Assembly: GCA_014860005.1 (NCBI GenBank)
Contig: JACZKP010000194.1
Location: 1 to 42,235, forward strand
DNA: 42,235 nt
From: Verrucomicrobiota bacterium
Lineage (GTDB): Bacteria > Verrucomicrobiota > Verrucomicrobiae > Limisphaerales > UBA11358
Direction: 5' to 3'
The translations under genes and the position numbers were made by a program. The notes under the pieces are model-generated. The model made no database searches. It worked only from the letters and a program-made list of their open reading frames with translations, and was not told the origin of the DNA. Numbering within the stretch: the first letter of the stretch is position 1; the number at the start of each line of letters is the position of its first letter. Of the stretch, positions 33,927 through 42,101 are shown piece by piece.

Positions 33927-34233
33927 TGATTCAGCCTTTCAAACCGAAGTGTCACACACCGGACAATCGTCCGAAAGGGTTTTCCCAGGCCCAAAGGGCT
34001 GGACGATCAAACGGACAGTGCCTCCGCGTTTCGCGCAAAACCCACCCATGCCGAAGCTGGAACTCCAGCCTACGCCCAGGCCGATCCGCTTCGTGGCAGC
34101 CGGGATCACGGGACTCATTTCAAAACCGGACGCGAAAGCCGTTAAGGAATAAGAAGCCTCCCCACATGGACTCCCTGAGAACGACCGCTTGACACTCAAT
34201 CGGCAGGGAATAGCTTGCCGCGAGGGACAGACC
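33927..34233. other. 307-base gap between the Tat-TrmO gene and the second pseudopilin
   Basis: No gene is supported. It is the divergent upstream region of two genes and must contain both promoters. I see no convincing -35/-10 pairs. A minus-strand frame through 33939-34484 lacks domain features and runs across the pseudopilin gene. Confidence 0.5.
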
Positions 34234-35037
34234 ATGAAGCCGCTGAGACAACATTGCCCCTTTGCCGGTGACACTTCAAAAATGCCTTGGTGTAAAAATT
34301 TCAGATTGGCAATCGGGTGTGGCTTCGTTCCCCGGGTGAGAAGCGACTGTTTCTCCGCAGGGAACGCCTTCAGCTTGATTGAACTGCTGGTGGTGATTGC
34401 CATCATCGCAATTCTGGCGGGGATGATGTTGCCGGCGCTGGCCCGTTCCAAATCCATTGCCCGGGAAAAGGCGTGCGTGAGCAACCTGCGGCAGGTGCAT
34501 GCCGCTTTGCAGATGTATGCCGACGAGGCCGATGACTGCTATCCGCTCGCACCCACCGAACACAATCCGCATCCGGATTTGCTGAACGCGCTCGATACTT
34601 ACCGGTCCGGATTGGTGCGGGTGTTCTATTGCCCGCAGGCCGATTACATGGAGCAATACGCCCAAAGTCCGAACTACACACCGAAAGGCGGCATTGATTC
34701 GGTGAGGGACACTCCCACCAACCGCGCGACCGGGAACATCTCCTACATCTATTTCAGTTTTCGCACCAACAAGTATTGCGCCGCCAGCCCGGGTGGATAC
34801 TGGCGTGAAACGGGCAATTTCATCCCGCGCCAACTCAAGACCACGGATGTGAAATGGCTGGACGACGCCAAACCGCAGTTGGCGGGCAGCATCAGTGACC
34901 GCTGGGTCATGAGTGATTTCTTCCGCCAAGGCGCGCCCTTTCCCCACGGCCGCTCCCACGCCCGCGGCGTGAACATCTCCTACTTGGACGGCCACGTGAA
35001 TCTGATGCGCGGGCGGCCGAGGGAGAATTACCGTTAG
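34234..35037 (+). CDS. H-X9-DG pseudopilin with unusually long leader
   Basis: 267 residues from the ATG at 34234, which has GAGGGA 6-8 bases upstream. The class III prepilin motif is SAGNA/FSLIELLVVIAII, with Glu5 in the mature part, but the residue before Phe is Ala, not the usual Gly. The helix continues to about residue 65 (AILAGMMLPALAR). The C-terminal motif is H-ARGVNISYL-DG, exactly nine residues between His and DG. The leader is 45 residues long. Both traits are seen in verrucomicrobial pseudopilins, so processing is plausible. The second such gene of the window, it is not part of a secretion operon. TTG at 34189 and ATG at 34282 are alternative starts. Confidence 0.85.
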   Translation: MKPLRQHCPFAGDTSKMPWCKNFRLAIGCGFVPRVRSDCFSAGNAFSLIELLVVIAIIAILAGMMLPALARSKSIAREKACVSNLRQVHAALQMYADEADDCYPLAPTEHNPHPDLLNALDTYRSGLVRVFYCPQADYMEQYAQSPNYTPKGGIDSVRDTPTNRATGNISYIYFSFRTNKYCAASPGGYWRETGNFIPRQLKTTDVKWLDDAKPQLAGSISDRWVMSDFFRQGAPFPHGRSHARGVNISYLDGHVNLMRGRPRENYR

Positions 35038-35197
35038 TTGCGGCCCGTATATCTCCTGCCCCGCTATTTGGGGCCGCGCGCGTACGAAGCATGGATTCAA
35101 AATGGCCGCGATGGCAGATGAAGGACGGAACGCGCCACATCCGCCTCACCGTTCGGTCAAATCAAACTCTCGCCAACCCCGGTCAGGCTTGTTATTC

Positions 35198-35989
35198 ATG
35201 GCCAAGTCTATGAATTCGCCTGCCACCAAGTGGATTGCCGAATGGCTGGGCGGCTTGGGCCGCATCGCCTTGCTGGCCCGGGACGCCATCAAGTCGCTGG
35301 TCACCTTCAAAGTCGCGTGGCGGGATTTGTTATATCAGGTCTATTTCATTGGCGTGAAATCGCAGTCCGTGGTTCTGGTGACCGGCGCGTTCACGGGCAT
35401 GGTGTTGACCGCCCAAACTTACTTTCAGTTTCACAAAGTCCACATGGACACGGCCACGCTGGCAGTGGTGGGCGTCTCGATGTGCAGCGAACTGGGGCCG
35501 GTGCTCACCGCCCTGATGGTCGCGGGCCGCGTCGGCGCCGCCATCGCCGCCGAACTGGGCACGATGCGCGTGACCGAGCAGATTGACGCCTTGCGCACGC
35601 TGGCGACGCATCCGGTGGATTATCTGGTCGTGCCGCGGCTGGCGGCGGCTCACCTCGCCCTGCCGCTGCTGACGGTGGAATCCATCGCATTGGGAATTGC
35701 TGCGGGATACGTGGTGGGCGTGTACTTGCTGGGCATTGACGCCGCCTACTCCTGGCACAACCTGGTGAGATACACGGGCGCCGTGGACGTTTTCATCGGC
35801 CTGATCAAATCATTCATCTACGGCGGGATTGTGGCATTGGTGGGTTGTTACAAGGGCTTGTCCTGCGGCGAGGGCGCGGAAGGCGTCGGTCGCGCGACCA
35901 CCGAGGCCGTGGTGTATTCGTCCATCGCCATTCTGATCGCGAACTTCTTCCTGACCCTGGTGCTGGGCAAGCTGTTTGCAATCCTATGA
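35198..35989 (+). CDS. mlaE: MlaE-type ABC transporter permease
   Basis: 263 residues from ATG 35198. The family core is unmistakable: VYFIGVKSQSVVLVTGAFTG, then MCSELGPVLTALMVAGRVGA and IAAELGTMRVTEQIDAL. Five to six membrane helices follow and the protein ends NFFLTLVLGKLFAIL. MlaE pairs with the MlaF ATPase and an MCE protein (MlaD) to move phospholipids between the inner and outer membrane. The frame extends upstream to 35102, but the added part is polar and unlike MlaE. It overlaps mlaF as ATGA. Confidence 0.93.
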   Translation: MAKSMNSPATKWIAEWLGGLGRIALLARDAIKSLVTFKVAWRDLLYQVYFIGVKSQSVVLVTGAFTGMVLTAQTYFQFHKVHMDTATLAVVGVSMCSELGPVLTALMVAGRVGAAIAAELGTMRVTEQIDALRTLATHPVDYLVVPRLAAAHLALPLLTVESIALGIAAGYVVGVYLLGIDAAYSWHNLVRYTGAVDVFIGLIKSFIYGGIVALVGCYKGLSCGEGAEGVGRATTEAVVYSSIAILIANFFLTLVLGKLFAIL

Positions 35990-36732
35990 TCGAGGTCATT
36001 GACTTGAAAAAGGCCTTTGGTCCGAACCTGATTCTTGATGGCGTCAACTTGCGCATCGAGAAAGGCGAGTCGGTGGTCATCATCGGGCGCAGCGGCGGCG
36101 GCAAGAGTGTCTTGCTCAAACAGTTGATCGGATTGTTGAAACCCGATTCCGGTCGGGTGGAGATCGAGGGCGAGGACATTGTGCCCATGAATGAACGGCA
36201 GTTGCTGCGGGTGCGGCAAAAGTTCGGAATGCTTTTTCAAGGCGCGGCCCTGTTTGATTCCATGACTGTGGCCGAAAACGTGGCCTTTCCGTTCCGTCAG
36301 CGACGTGATCTGACGCCCCAGGAAATCACGCGCAAAGTCACCGAGGCGCTGGCCATGGTGGATTTGCAGGGTACGGAAGGCAAAAAGCCATCCGAGCTGT
36401 CCGGCGGCATGAAGAAGCGGGTGGGACTGGCGCGGGCCATTGTCTATCAGCCGGAGATCGTATTGTATGATGAACCAACCACGGGCCTGGACCCCATTGT
36501 GTCCGACAGCATTGACCAGTTGATCATGCGCGTACGCGACCGGCTGGAGGTGACCACGGTGGTGGTGACGCACGACATGCGCAGCGCGCGGCGGGTCGGC
36601 CACCGCATTCTCATGCTGCACGAGAAGCGGATATACACCAGCGGCACGCCGGAGGAAATTTTTGCCTCGCAAGACCCCGTGATCCGGCGTTTCATTGAGG
36701 GCGTTTCGGACCCGAAGGAACATTATTTCTGA
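35986..36732 (+). CDS. mlaF: MlaF-type ABC transporter ATP-binding protein
   Basis: 248 residues starting MIEVIDLKKAFGPNLILDGV at the ATG that overlaps the mlaE stop. Walker A is IIGRSGGGKSV; the Q-loop is FGMLFQGAALFDSMTV. The signature is LSGGMKKRVGLARA, Walker B is IVLYDEPTTGLD and the H-loop is VVVTHDM. All are intact, so ATP hydrolysis is expected. FQGAALFDSMTVAENVAFPF is characteristic of the Mla group. It is followed 1 base later by the MCE-domain gene. Confidence 0.94.
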   Translation: MIEVIDLKKAFGPNLILDGVNLRIEKGESVVIIGRSGGGKSVLLKQLIGLLKPDSGRVEIEGEDIVPMNERQLLRVRQKFGMLFQGAALFDSMTVAENVAFPFRQRRDLTPQEITRKVTEALAMVDLQGTEGKKPSELSGGMKKRVGLARAIVYQPEIVLYDEPTTGLDPIVSDSIDQLIMRVRDRLEVTTVVVTHDMRSARRVGHRILMLHEKRIYTSGTPEEIFASQDPVIRRFIEGVSDPKEHYF

Positions 36733-36733
36733 C

Positions 36734-37726
36734 ATGAGCCAGACACGCCTTGAAATCAAAGTGGGACTCTTTGTCCTGGTGGGCCTGCTGTTGCTGGGCG
36801 CGCTGCTGATCAGCTTCAGCAAGGGCACCACCCGCTTCTCGCGAACCTACGAGCTTTATCTGGATACCACGGACGTGGGCGGCATCAAACTCGGCGCCGG
36901 GGTCCTGATGGCGGGTTATCCCATCGGTGACGTGAAGCGGTTGATGCTCTCCACCAACGGCGAAACGGTCACGCTGCTGTTGAGCATCAAGCAGCAGCAC
37001 CGCATTCGCAGCACCGCGATGTTTGTCCTCGAACAATCCGGCTTTCTCGGCGACCAGTATGTCGCGGTCTATCCCGGCACGAATCTCACCGCGCCCTACT
37101 TGGAATCCGGTGCGCGCGTGGTGTGTCCGCCGCCATTCAACCTCCAGCAAACCGCCCGGGATGCCAGTGGGTTCATCCGGCGCATTGATGAAACCGCCCA
37201 GAAACTGAACGCCACCATCGCGGATGTGCGCACTCACGTGCTCAACCAGCAAACCCTCACGAACCTGGCGGTCACGGCGGCAAACATGCGGAACGTGTCC
37301 GAGCGCGCCCTCGTGACCGTGGATGGCATTCATTCACTGGTGGAATCCAACCGTCCGGCCGTGAGCGGGGTAGTCAGCAACCTCGATCTCTTCTCCGACC
37401 AGCTCAATCAGTTCGCCGCCGCGCTCAATGACGTCATGGCCACGAACAGCACGGAGATCTCGACCGCTGTAAAAAACATTGAGTCCGCCTCGGAAGTGTT
37501 GAACAGTCTGCTGGGCGACTTGCAGGCGGGAAAGGGTTTGGCTGGCTCCGTATTGCAGGACGCGGAACTGGCGGCGAGTGTGGCCGCCATCACTGAGAAC
37601 CTTTCCGTGACCACCAGCAACCTGAACCGGCTGGGTTTGTGGGGCGTCTTGTGGAGCAAGAAGCCGCCGGCCACCGCCCCGCCCGCCGGCCCGCGGCTCA
37701 GTTCGCCCCGGGACACATCTCCTTAA
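36734..37726 (+). CDS. mlaD: MlaD-type MCE domain protein
   Basis: 330 residues. An N-terminal membrane anchor (LEIKVGLFVLVGLLLLGALL, about 6-25) is followed by one MCE domain (about 37-120; DVGGIKLGAGVLMAGYPIGD, FLGDQYVAVYPGTN). A long helical region of heptad-like sequence (about 140-300) follows, and then a Pro-rich end. MCE domains assemble into hexameric rings that bind or channel lipids; in MlaD the ring sits on the periplasmic face of the MlaEF complex. The protein is longer than E. coli MlaD (183 residues) because of the coiled-coil part, which could span more of the periplasm. Confidence 0.92.
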   Translation: MSQTRLEIKVGLFVLVGLLLLGALLISFSKGTTRFSRTYELYLDTTDVGGIKLGAGVLMAGYPIGDVKRLMLSTNGETVTLLLSIKQQHRIRSTAMFVLEQSGFLGDQYVAVYPGTNLTAPYLESGARVVCPPPFNLQQTARDASGFIRRIDETAQKLNATIADVRTHVLNQQTLTNLAVTAANMRNVSERALVTVDGIHSLVESNRPAVSGVVSNLDLFSDQLNQFAAALNDVMATNSTEISTAVKNIESASEVLNSLLGDLQAGKGLAGSVLQDAELAASVAAITENLSVTTSNLNRLGLWGVLWSKKPPATAPPAGPRLSSPRDTSP

Positions 37727-37729
37727 ACT

Positions 37730-38746
37730 ATGGCACTGTGGGTCATTCGAATTCTGTTCCTGGGACTGTGCGTCACCGGGGGCTTCGCCCTCAGCCAGGT
37801 GCGCCAGGAATTTGTCGGCGGCACGCATGGCGCGCTCTTTGGCATGATGATCGGCTTTGGGTTTGGCGGGTTCATGATCGCGCTGGACGAGATGCTCAAG
37901 GGCTTCTCCCTGCGGGCCTTCTCCGCCACCACGTTCGGCCTGCTGCTGGGCATGGTCGTGGCCGTTCTGATTGACCGCTCCGGGTTGTTCGACAAAGTGG
38001 ATCAGGACACCCGGATGCTCGTGCGCGTTGGCCTGTTTCTGGCCTTCAGTTACATCGGGATCGTGCTCGCGATGCGCAGCAACAAGGAGGATTTTTCCCT
38101 CATCATCCCCTATGTGCGCTTTGCTCCGCGCAACAAACCGGACAATCTCCTGCTCCTGGACACCAGCGCGATCATTGACGGGCGCATTGCCGATTTGATC
38201 GAAGCCAACTTTCTGGAGGGAATCATCGTCGTGCCGCGCTTTGTGCTCAAGGAACTCCAGCAGGTGGCGGATTCGAGCGACCCCATCAAGCGTGCCCGCG
38301 GGCGGCGTGGCTTGGAAATGCTCAACCGCATTCAGCGCAACCAGCGCAACGAAGTCAAAATTCACGATGGCGACTTCCCGGAAGAGAAGGAAGTGGACAC
38401 CAAGCTTATCCGGCTGGCCCGCAACCTCGGCGCCAAACTTTTCACCAACGACCACAACCTCAGCAAAGTCGCCGAGTTGCAGAACGTCAACTGTGTCAAC
38501 CTGCACGATCTGGCCAAGTCGCTCCGCTCCATTTTGCTGCCGGGCGAACTGCTCTCGATGCGGATCGTCCGGGAGGGCAAGGACAAGGGGCAAGGAATCG
38601 GCTACCTGCCCGACGGCACGATGGTAGTGGTCAACAACGGCCAGTCGCACGTGGGCCAGCAGGTGTTGGTGCAGGTGCAAAGCTCGCTGCAAACCGGCGC
38701 GGGCGTCATTGTCTTCGCCGACGTGCGCCCGCCGGCTGCTCCCTGA
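37730..38746 (+). CDS. PIN/TRAM-domain membrane protein (YacL-like)
   Basis: 338 residues. Four hydrophobic segments (about 1-115) precede a PIN nuclease domain: LLLLDTSAIIDGRIADLIEA (about 141-160), with the first catalytic Asp and a second acidic cluster, and VDTKLIRLARNLGAKLFTND with the third Asp. The last 60 residues form a TRAM-like RNA-binding domain (GIGYLPDGTMVVVNNGQSHV). The arrangement is that of Bacillus YacL. PIN domains are usually ribonucleases; the cellular substrate is unknown. It starts 3 bases after mlaD, but the link with lipid transport is positional only. Confidence 0.9.
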   Translation: MALWVIRILFLGLCVTGGFALSQVRQEFVGGTHGALFGMMIGFGFGGFMIALDEMLKGFSLRAFSATTFGLLLGMVVAVLIDRSGLFDKVDQDTRMLVRVGLFLAFSYIGIVLAMRSNKEDFSLIIPYVRFAPRNKPDNLLLLDTSAIIDGRIADLIEANFLEGIIVVPRFVLKELQQVADSSDPIKRARGRRGLEMLNRIQRNQRNEVKIHDGDFPEEKEVDTKLIRLARNLGAKLFTNDHNLSKVAELQNVNCVNLHDLAKSLRSILLPGELLSMRIVREGKDKGQGIGYLPDGTMVVVNNGQSHVGQQVLVQVQSSLQTGAGVIVFADVRPPAAP

Positions 38747-38772
38747 GCTAAAGCCCACATCATCCTCCTACC

Positions 38773-38997
38773 ATGCAACTCGTCACCGTTCTCACCGCCT
38801 TCAATCCCACCGATGCCCATCTCGCCCGGTCGCGCCTCGACGCCGCCGGCTTTCACGCGGTGGTCACCAATGAAATGTCCGCGTTGAGCATTGAAGGCTA
38901 TGCGTTGACCGCCGGCGGCATTTGCGTGCAAGTGCCGGAAACCGAGGCCGAAGAAGCCAAGGCATTTCTCAACTCTTCCGAGCCGGTTGACGAATGA
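38773..38997 (+). CDS. DUF2007-type small signal-transducing-like protein
   Basis: 74 residues. FNPTDAHLARSRLDAAGFHA matches the DUF2007 fold, an all-beta/alpha unit once proposed to act in signal transduction. The ICVQVPETEAEEAKAFLNSS end is typical. It overlaps the next gene (ATGA) and follows the PIN/TRAM gene by 26 bases, so it is probably in the same transcript. Confidence 0.8.
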   Translation: MQLVTVLTAFNPTDAHLARSRLDAAGFHAVVTNEMSALSIEGYALTAGGICVQVPETEAEEAKAFLNSSEPVDE

Positions 38998-40373
38998 CTC
39001 CCCCCCGCGCCCGACTTCTCGCCCGGCTTCAGCGCCGTCTGCCCGCCGGGGAACTCCAGCTTCAGCCGCGGATTCTCGCGCAGTATGCAGGAGACAAATG
39101 GTTCGCCTCGCATTTGCCCGAGGCGGTTGCGCGGCCCCGCAACACGAAATCGGTTTCCACAATTCTGCAATTTGCGAATCGTCACCGCATTCCGGTGACG
39201 GCGCGCGGCGCGGGCCACGGCTACGTGGGCGGCTGTGTGCCGTTGCACGGCGGCATTGTGTTGTCGCTCGAACGCATGAACCGCATCAAGGAAATCAACG
39301 CCGCCGACTTCGTGGCGGTCGTTCAGGCGGGAGTTGTGACCGCCACACTCCAGGATGCGGTGGCGCAACAGGGATTGTTTTACCCGCCCGACCCTGCCAG
39401 CCGCGGCGAAAGCTTTATCGGCGGCAACATCGTCACCAACGCCGGCGGTCCGCGCTGTTTGAAGTATGGCGTGACGCGGGATTACGTGCTCGGACTTGAA
39501 GCCGTTCTGGCGGACGGCACGGTGGTTCAGTTGGGCGGGCGCACGCACAAGAACAAAACCGGTTTCGAGTTGCACCGCCTGCTGGTCGGCTCGGAAGGTT
39601 TATTGGCCGTGGTCACCGAAGCCACCATCAAACTCCTGCCGCTGCCGCCGTATCGGGCCAACCTCGCGATTGGCTTCTCCTCGATGCGCGCGGCCATCCG
39701 CGCCCTGCACGCCATCCTCCGCGCGGGCTACCTGCCCGCCGCGTTGGAACTGGCCGACTCCTTTACACTGGCTGCCGCTTACCGGCGCACCAAGAGCGAA
39801 CGCCTGCGCGGCTGCCGCGCGCATCTCATCGTGGAGTTGGACGGTCAACCACGCTCCGTACGTGGCGAAGTGCGCGACCTCCAGCGCATCATCAGCGCGC
39901 AAGAGCCGTTGTTCATTGAAGTCGGCCTGGGTGAAAAACAATGCGAAGCCGTCTGGAAAATCCGCCGCGAGTTTTCCTACGCGTTGCGCGACACGGGTCT
40001 GACCAAACTCAACCAGGACATTGTCGTGCCGCGCAGCCGGTTGGAGGACTTGTTCGCCTTTGCAGCGCAACTCCAAAAAAAGCACGGCCTCCAACTGGCC
40101 TGTTTCGGTCATGCGGGCGATGGCAACATCCACACCAACGTGATGGTGGATTTCCAGCAACCCGGCGCCAAGGCGCGCTCCGAAGCCACCCTCGACGAAC
40201 TATTCTGCCAGGTGCTGGCGTGGGGCGGTTCGATCACCGGCGAACACGGCATCGGCATCGCGAAGAAACGCTGGTGGTCGGTGGCGGTGTCGAAGGAGGT
40301 CCACAAGTTACACCGCACCGTGAAGCACGCGCTCGACCCGAAGGGGATTTTGAATCCAGGAAAATTTGTGTAG
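38994..40373 (+). CDS. FAD-linked oxidase, glycolate oxidase GlcD-like
   Basis: 459 residues. An N-terminal FAD-binding-4 domain (about 42-180; VTARGAGHGYVGGCVPLHGG, PASRGESFIGGNIVTNAGGP) and a C-terminal FAD-oxidase domain (LTKLNQDIVVPRSRL, CFGHAGDGNIHTNVMVD, GSITGEHGIGIAKKRWW) are complete. GlcD and D-lactate dehydrogenases oxidise 2-hydroxy acids. The exact substrate is not visible, and neither a GlcE nor a GlcF partner is here. Its stop codon TAG (40371-40373) is part of a family A repeat arm that overlaps the 3' end. Confidence 0.92.
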   Translation: MTPPRARLLARLQRRLPAGELQLQPRILAQYAGDKWFASHLPEAVARPRNTKSVSTILQFANRHRIPVTARGAGHGYVGGCVPLHGGIVLSLERMNRIKEINAADFVAVVQAGVVTATLQDAVAQQGLFYPPDPASRGESFIGGNIVTNAGGPRCLKYGVTRDYVLGLEAVLADGTVVQLGGRTHKNKTGFELHRLLVGSEGLLAVVTEATIKLLPLPPYRANLAIGFSSMRAAIRALHAILRAGYLPAALELADSFTLAAAYRRTKSERLRGCRAHLIVELDGQPRSVRGEVRDLQRIISAQEPLFIEVGLGEKQCEAVWKIRREFSYALRDTGLTKLNQDIVVPRSRLEDLFAFAAQLQKKHGLQLACFGHAGDGNIHTNVMVDFQQPGAKARSEATLDELFCQVLAWGGSITGEHGIGIAKKRWWSVAVSKEVHKLHRTVKHALDPKGILNPGKFV

Positions 40374-40394
40374 CCGCCGAGGTGAGGAGGCGGA
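40370..40394. repeat. Family A repeat, single arm, overlapping the GlcD-like stop codon
   Basis: GTAGCCGCCGAGGTGAGGAG and the next five bases match the right arm of copy 2 (read on the minus strand) at 23 of 25 positions. The TAG within it is the stop codon of the FAD oxidase gene. I see no second arm within 150 bases. Confidence 0.7.
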
Positions 40395-40644
40395 CTTCCT
40401 GGGCAAGCCAGGCGGGGCGTTCCAGAGGCGACAGCCATGCTGGATTCACAGTCTGTGAGCCAGGAGTTTGTGCAGCGGTTCCTTCCATCAACCACCTGTC
40501 GGTAACGCCGGCTTTCCAGTCGCCGCGCTCGCCGGTTGGAAAACCGGCGATACGCCCTCGCGGTTCACGGTCCCGACGCTCTTTTCGAAAAACGTGAAAA
40601 CTACCCTTGAACCCCTTCGTCCAAAGCGGCGATAAATCAGCCGC

Positions 40645-40700
40645 ACTCCAAACGCTTCGCGAGGCTGGTTGACGCGGAAACGTCGCGAAGCGTTTGGAGT
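40645..40700. repeat. Perfect 18-base inverted repeat
   Basis: ACTCCAAACGCTTCGCGA (40645-40662) is repeated exactly in inverted orientation at 40683-40700 with a 20-base loop. The CCGCACTCCAAA boundary also occurs at the end of repeat B (25133) and, inverted, near 24975. It is probably a miniature dispersed element. Confidence 0.75.
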
Positions 40701-40855
40701 ACGTGCGTCTTCAGCGCCGCTCTTCGCGCGGGACTGCCGCTTCGCCGGTTCAGGAGATCAATGCGGGAAATTCCATTTGGGAGGCATCTCACCCCCAGCC
40801 CCGGCTTTGCGATGACGTGTGTGTAGATTTGCGTCAGCAGTCCTCATATCGGCAA

Positions 40856-40949
40856 CGGAGCGCCGGCTTGCAGCCGGCTTTGGAAGCTGAAATCGTGAGC
40901 AACGTCCACTTTTTCAGGCGAGGTAAGCCGGTTACAAACCGGCGCTCCG
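40856..40949. repeat. 94-base two-armed palindromic element (GGAGCGCCGGC)
   Basis: The left arm 40856-40880 (CGGAGCGCCGGCTTGCAGCC...) and the right arm 40925-40949 (...GTTACAAACCGGCGCTCCG) are inverted copies at 22 of 25 positions. Each arm is itself a small hairpin (GCCGGC-TTGCA-GCCGGC in the left one). It lies about 100 bases upstream of the next gene. Confidence 0.75.
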
Positions 40950-41048
40950 CCAAAATGAGTTTCCTGGAGTTTGGGAGCATGGAGTTGACTTCCCCGCTTG
41001 AATGGCGCCCAATCGCAGGCACTGACAGGAGTTGGCAGATCTTGGGTT

Positions 41049-42101
41049 ATGCGACCAGAACAATGGCAGCTTTTCAAGGCCGCGGCCAAGCGGCAGAACC
41101 GTGGCGGGCCGATTCCGCTCGCCCTCATCGTGGATTGCCCGTGGATTCCGCCTTATTGCGGCGTCGGCCAGTGGGATTACTTCTTTGACCCCGAGACTTG
41201 GTTCAACTGCAACGTCAAGGTCCAGCGCGATTTTCCGGACGTCATCTGGTTTCCCTCATGGTGGTCGGAAGTCGGCATGGGCGCCGAACCGTCCGCGCTC
41301 GGACCGCGCCTGCGCTTCAATCGCAACCGCGTCCCCGACGTGGAACATCTCCCTTTCCCCGTCGAACGCCTCGACGAACTCACGCTGCCCGATCCGAAAT
41401 CGGACGGCTTCATGGCGCTGTGTCTCTACCGCTACGAAAAACTCAAACCGCGCATCTTCGACGCCGGCTTCACCATTCCCGTCGTGGCCGCGCGTGGACC
41501 GCTGACCATTGCGTCGTTCTTTCGTGGCGTCACGGAATTGATGATGGACATTGTGGACGAACCGGAGCGCGCGATGAAATTGCTCGACCTGGCCACCAAT
41601 CTCGCCATCGGCTGGCTCAAAGCCCAGGCCGAAGTCATCGGCCCAAGTGTGGAAGGCATTCTCGTGCTCGACGACCTGAGCGGCTTCATTGGCCGCAAGC
41701 ATTACCAGCAATTCGCCCATCCATTCCTGAAACGCTACTGCGATGCTTTCCCGGCGGATTGGGTGAAGGTGTTCCACAACGACGCCAACGTTTCCGCCTG
41801 CATTGATCTGATTCCGGACGCCGGCTTCGACGTGTTGAACTGGGGGCTGGAAACCAGCATGACCAAGGCGTGCGAGAAACTCGGCGGTCGCATGACGCTC
41901 ATGGGCAACGTGCCGCCGCTCGATCTGGGCGCGCGTGGCACACCGGAGCAAAACTACGCCGCTGCCATGAATGCCATGCAGGAAGCGGGCGACCATCCGC
42001 TCATCCTTTCCTGGGCCGGCGCCACCACCACGGGCATTTCGCCGGACAACGTCCGCGCCCTCGCCCGGGCCGCGCGGGATTTCAACCAAGCCCGCGGCTA
42101 G
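41049..42101 (+). CDS. Uroporphyrinogen-decarboxylase-family protein
   Basis: 350 residues starting MRPEQWQLFKAAAKRQN. The URO-D-type TIM barrel is supported by PDVIWFPSWWSEVGMGAEPS, ILVLDDLSGFIGRKHYQQF, KVFHNDANVSACIDLIPDA and GRMTLMGNVPPLDL. The family includes the heme enzyme HemE and many corrinoid methyltransferases (MtaA, CmuA). This protein lacks clear HemE N-terminal features and is more like the uncharacterised relatives common in Verrucomicrobiota and Planctomycetota, so heme synthesis should not be assumed. I took the ATG at 41049 because the family sequence starts there; the frame extends to 40998. Confidence 0.88.
   Translation: MRPEQWQLFKAAAKRQNRGGPIPLALIVDCPWIPPYCGVGQWDYFFDPETWFNCNVKVQRDFPDVIWFPSWWSEVGMGAEPSALGPRLRFNRNRVPDVEHLPFPVERLDELTLPDPKSDGFMALCLYRYEKLKPRIFDAGFTIPVVAARGPLTIASFFRGVTELMMDIVDEPERAMKLLDLATNLAIGWLKAQAEVIGPSVEGILVLDDLSGFIGRKHYQQFAHPFLKRYCDAFPADWVKVFHNDANVSACIDLIPDAGFDVLNWGLETSMTKACEKLGGRMTLMGNVPPLDLGARGTPEQNYAAAMNAMQEAGDHPLILSWAGATTTGISPDNVRALARAARDFNQARG

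Larger units (their letters stand above)
40374..41048. other. 675-base repeat-rich intergenic region
   Basis: Apart from the repeats listed separately it contains no gene I can support. CGCCGGTT-GGAA-AACCGGCG at 40530-40549 is a further small hairpin. The promoter of the uroporphyrinogen-decarboxylase-family gene must lie at its right end. Confidence 0.6.

Noticed and set aside
33939..34484. Minus-strand open frame over the 5' end of the second pseudopilin
   Set aside because: No recognisable domain; the plus-strand gene with FSLIELL and H-X9-DG is certain.
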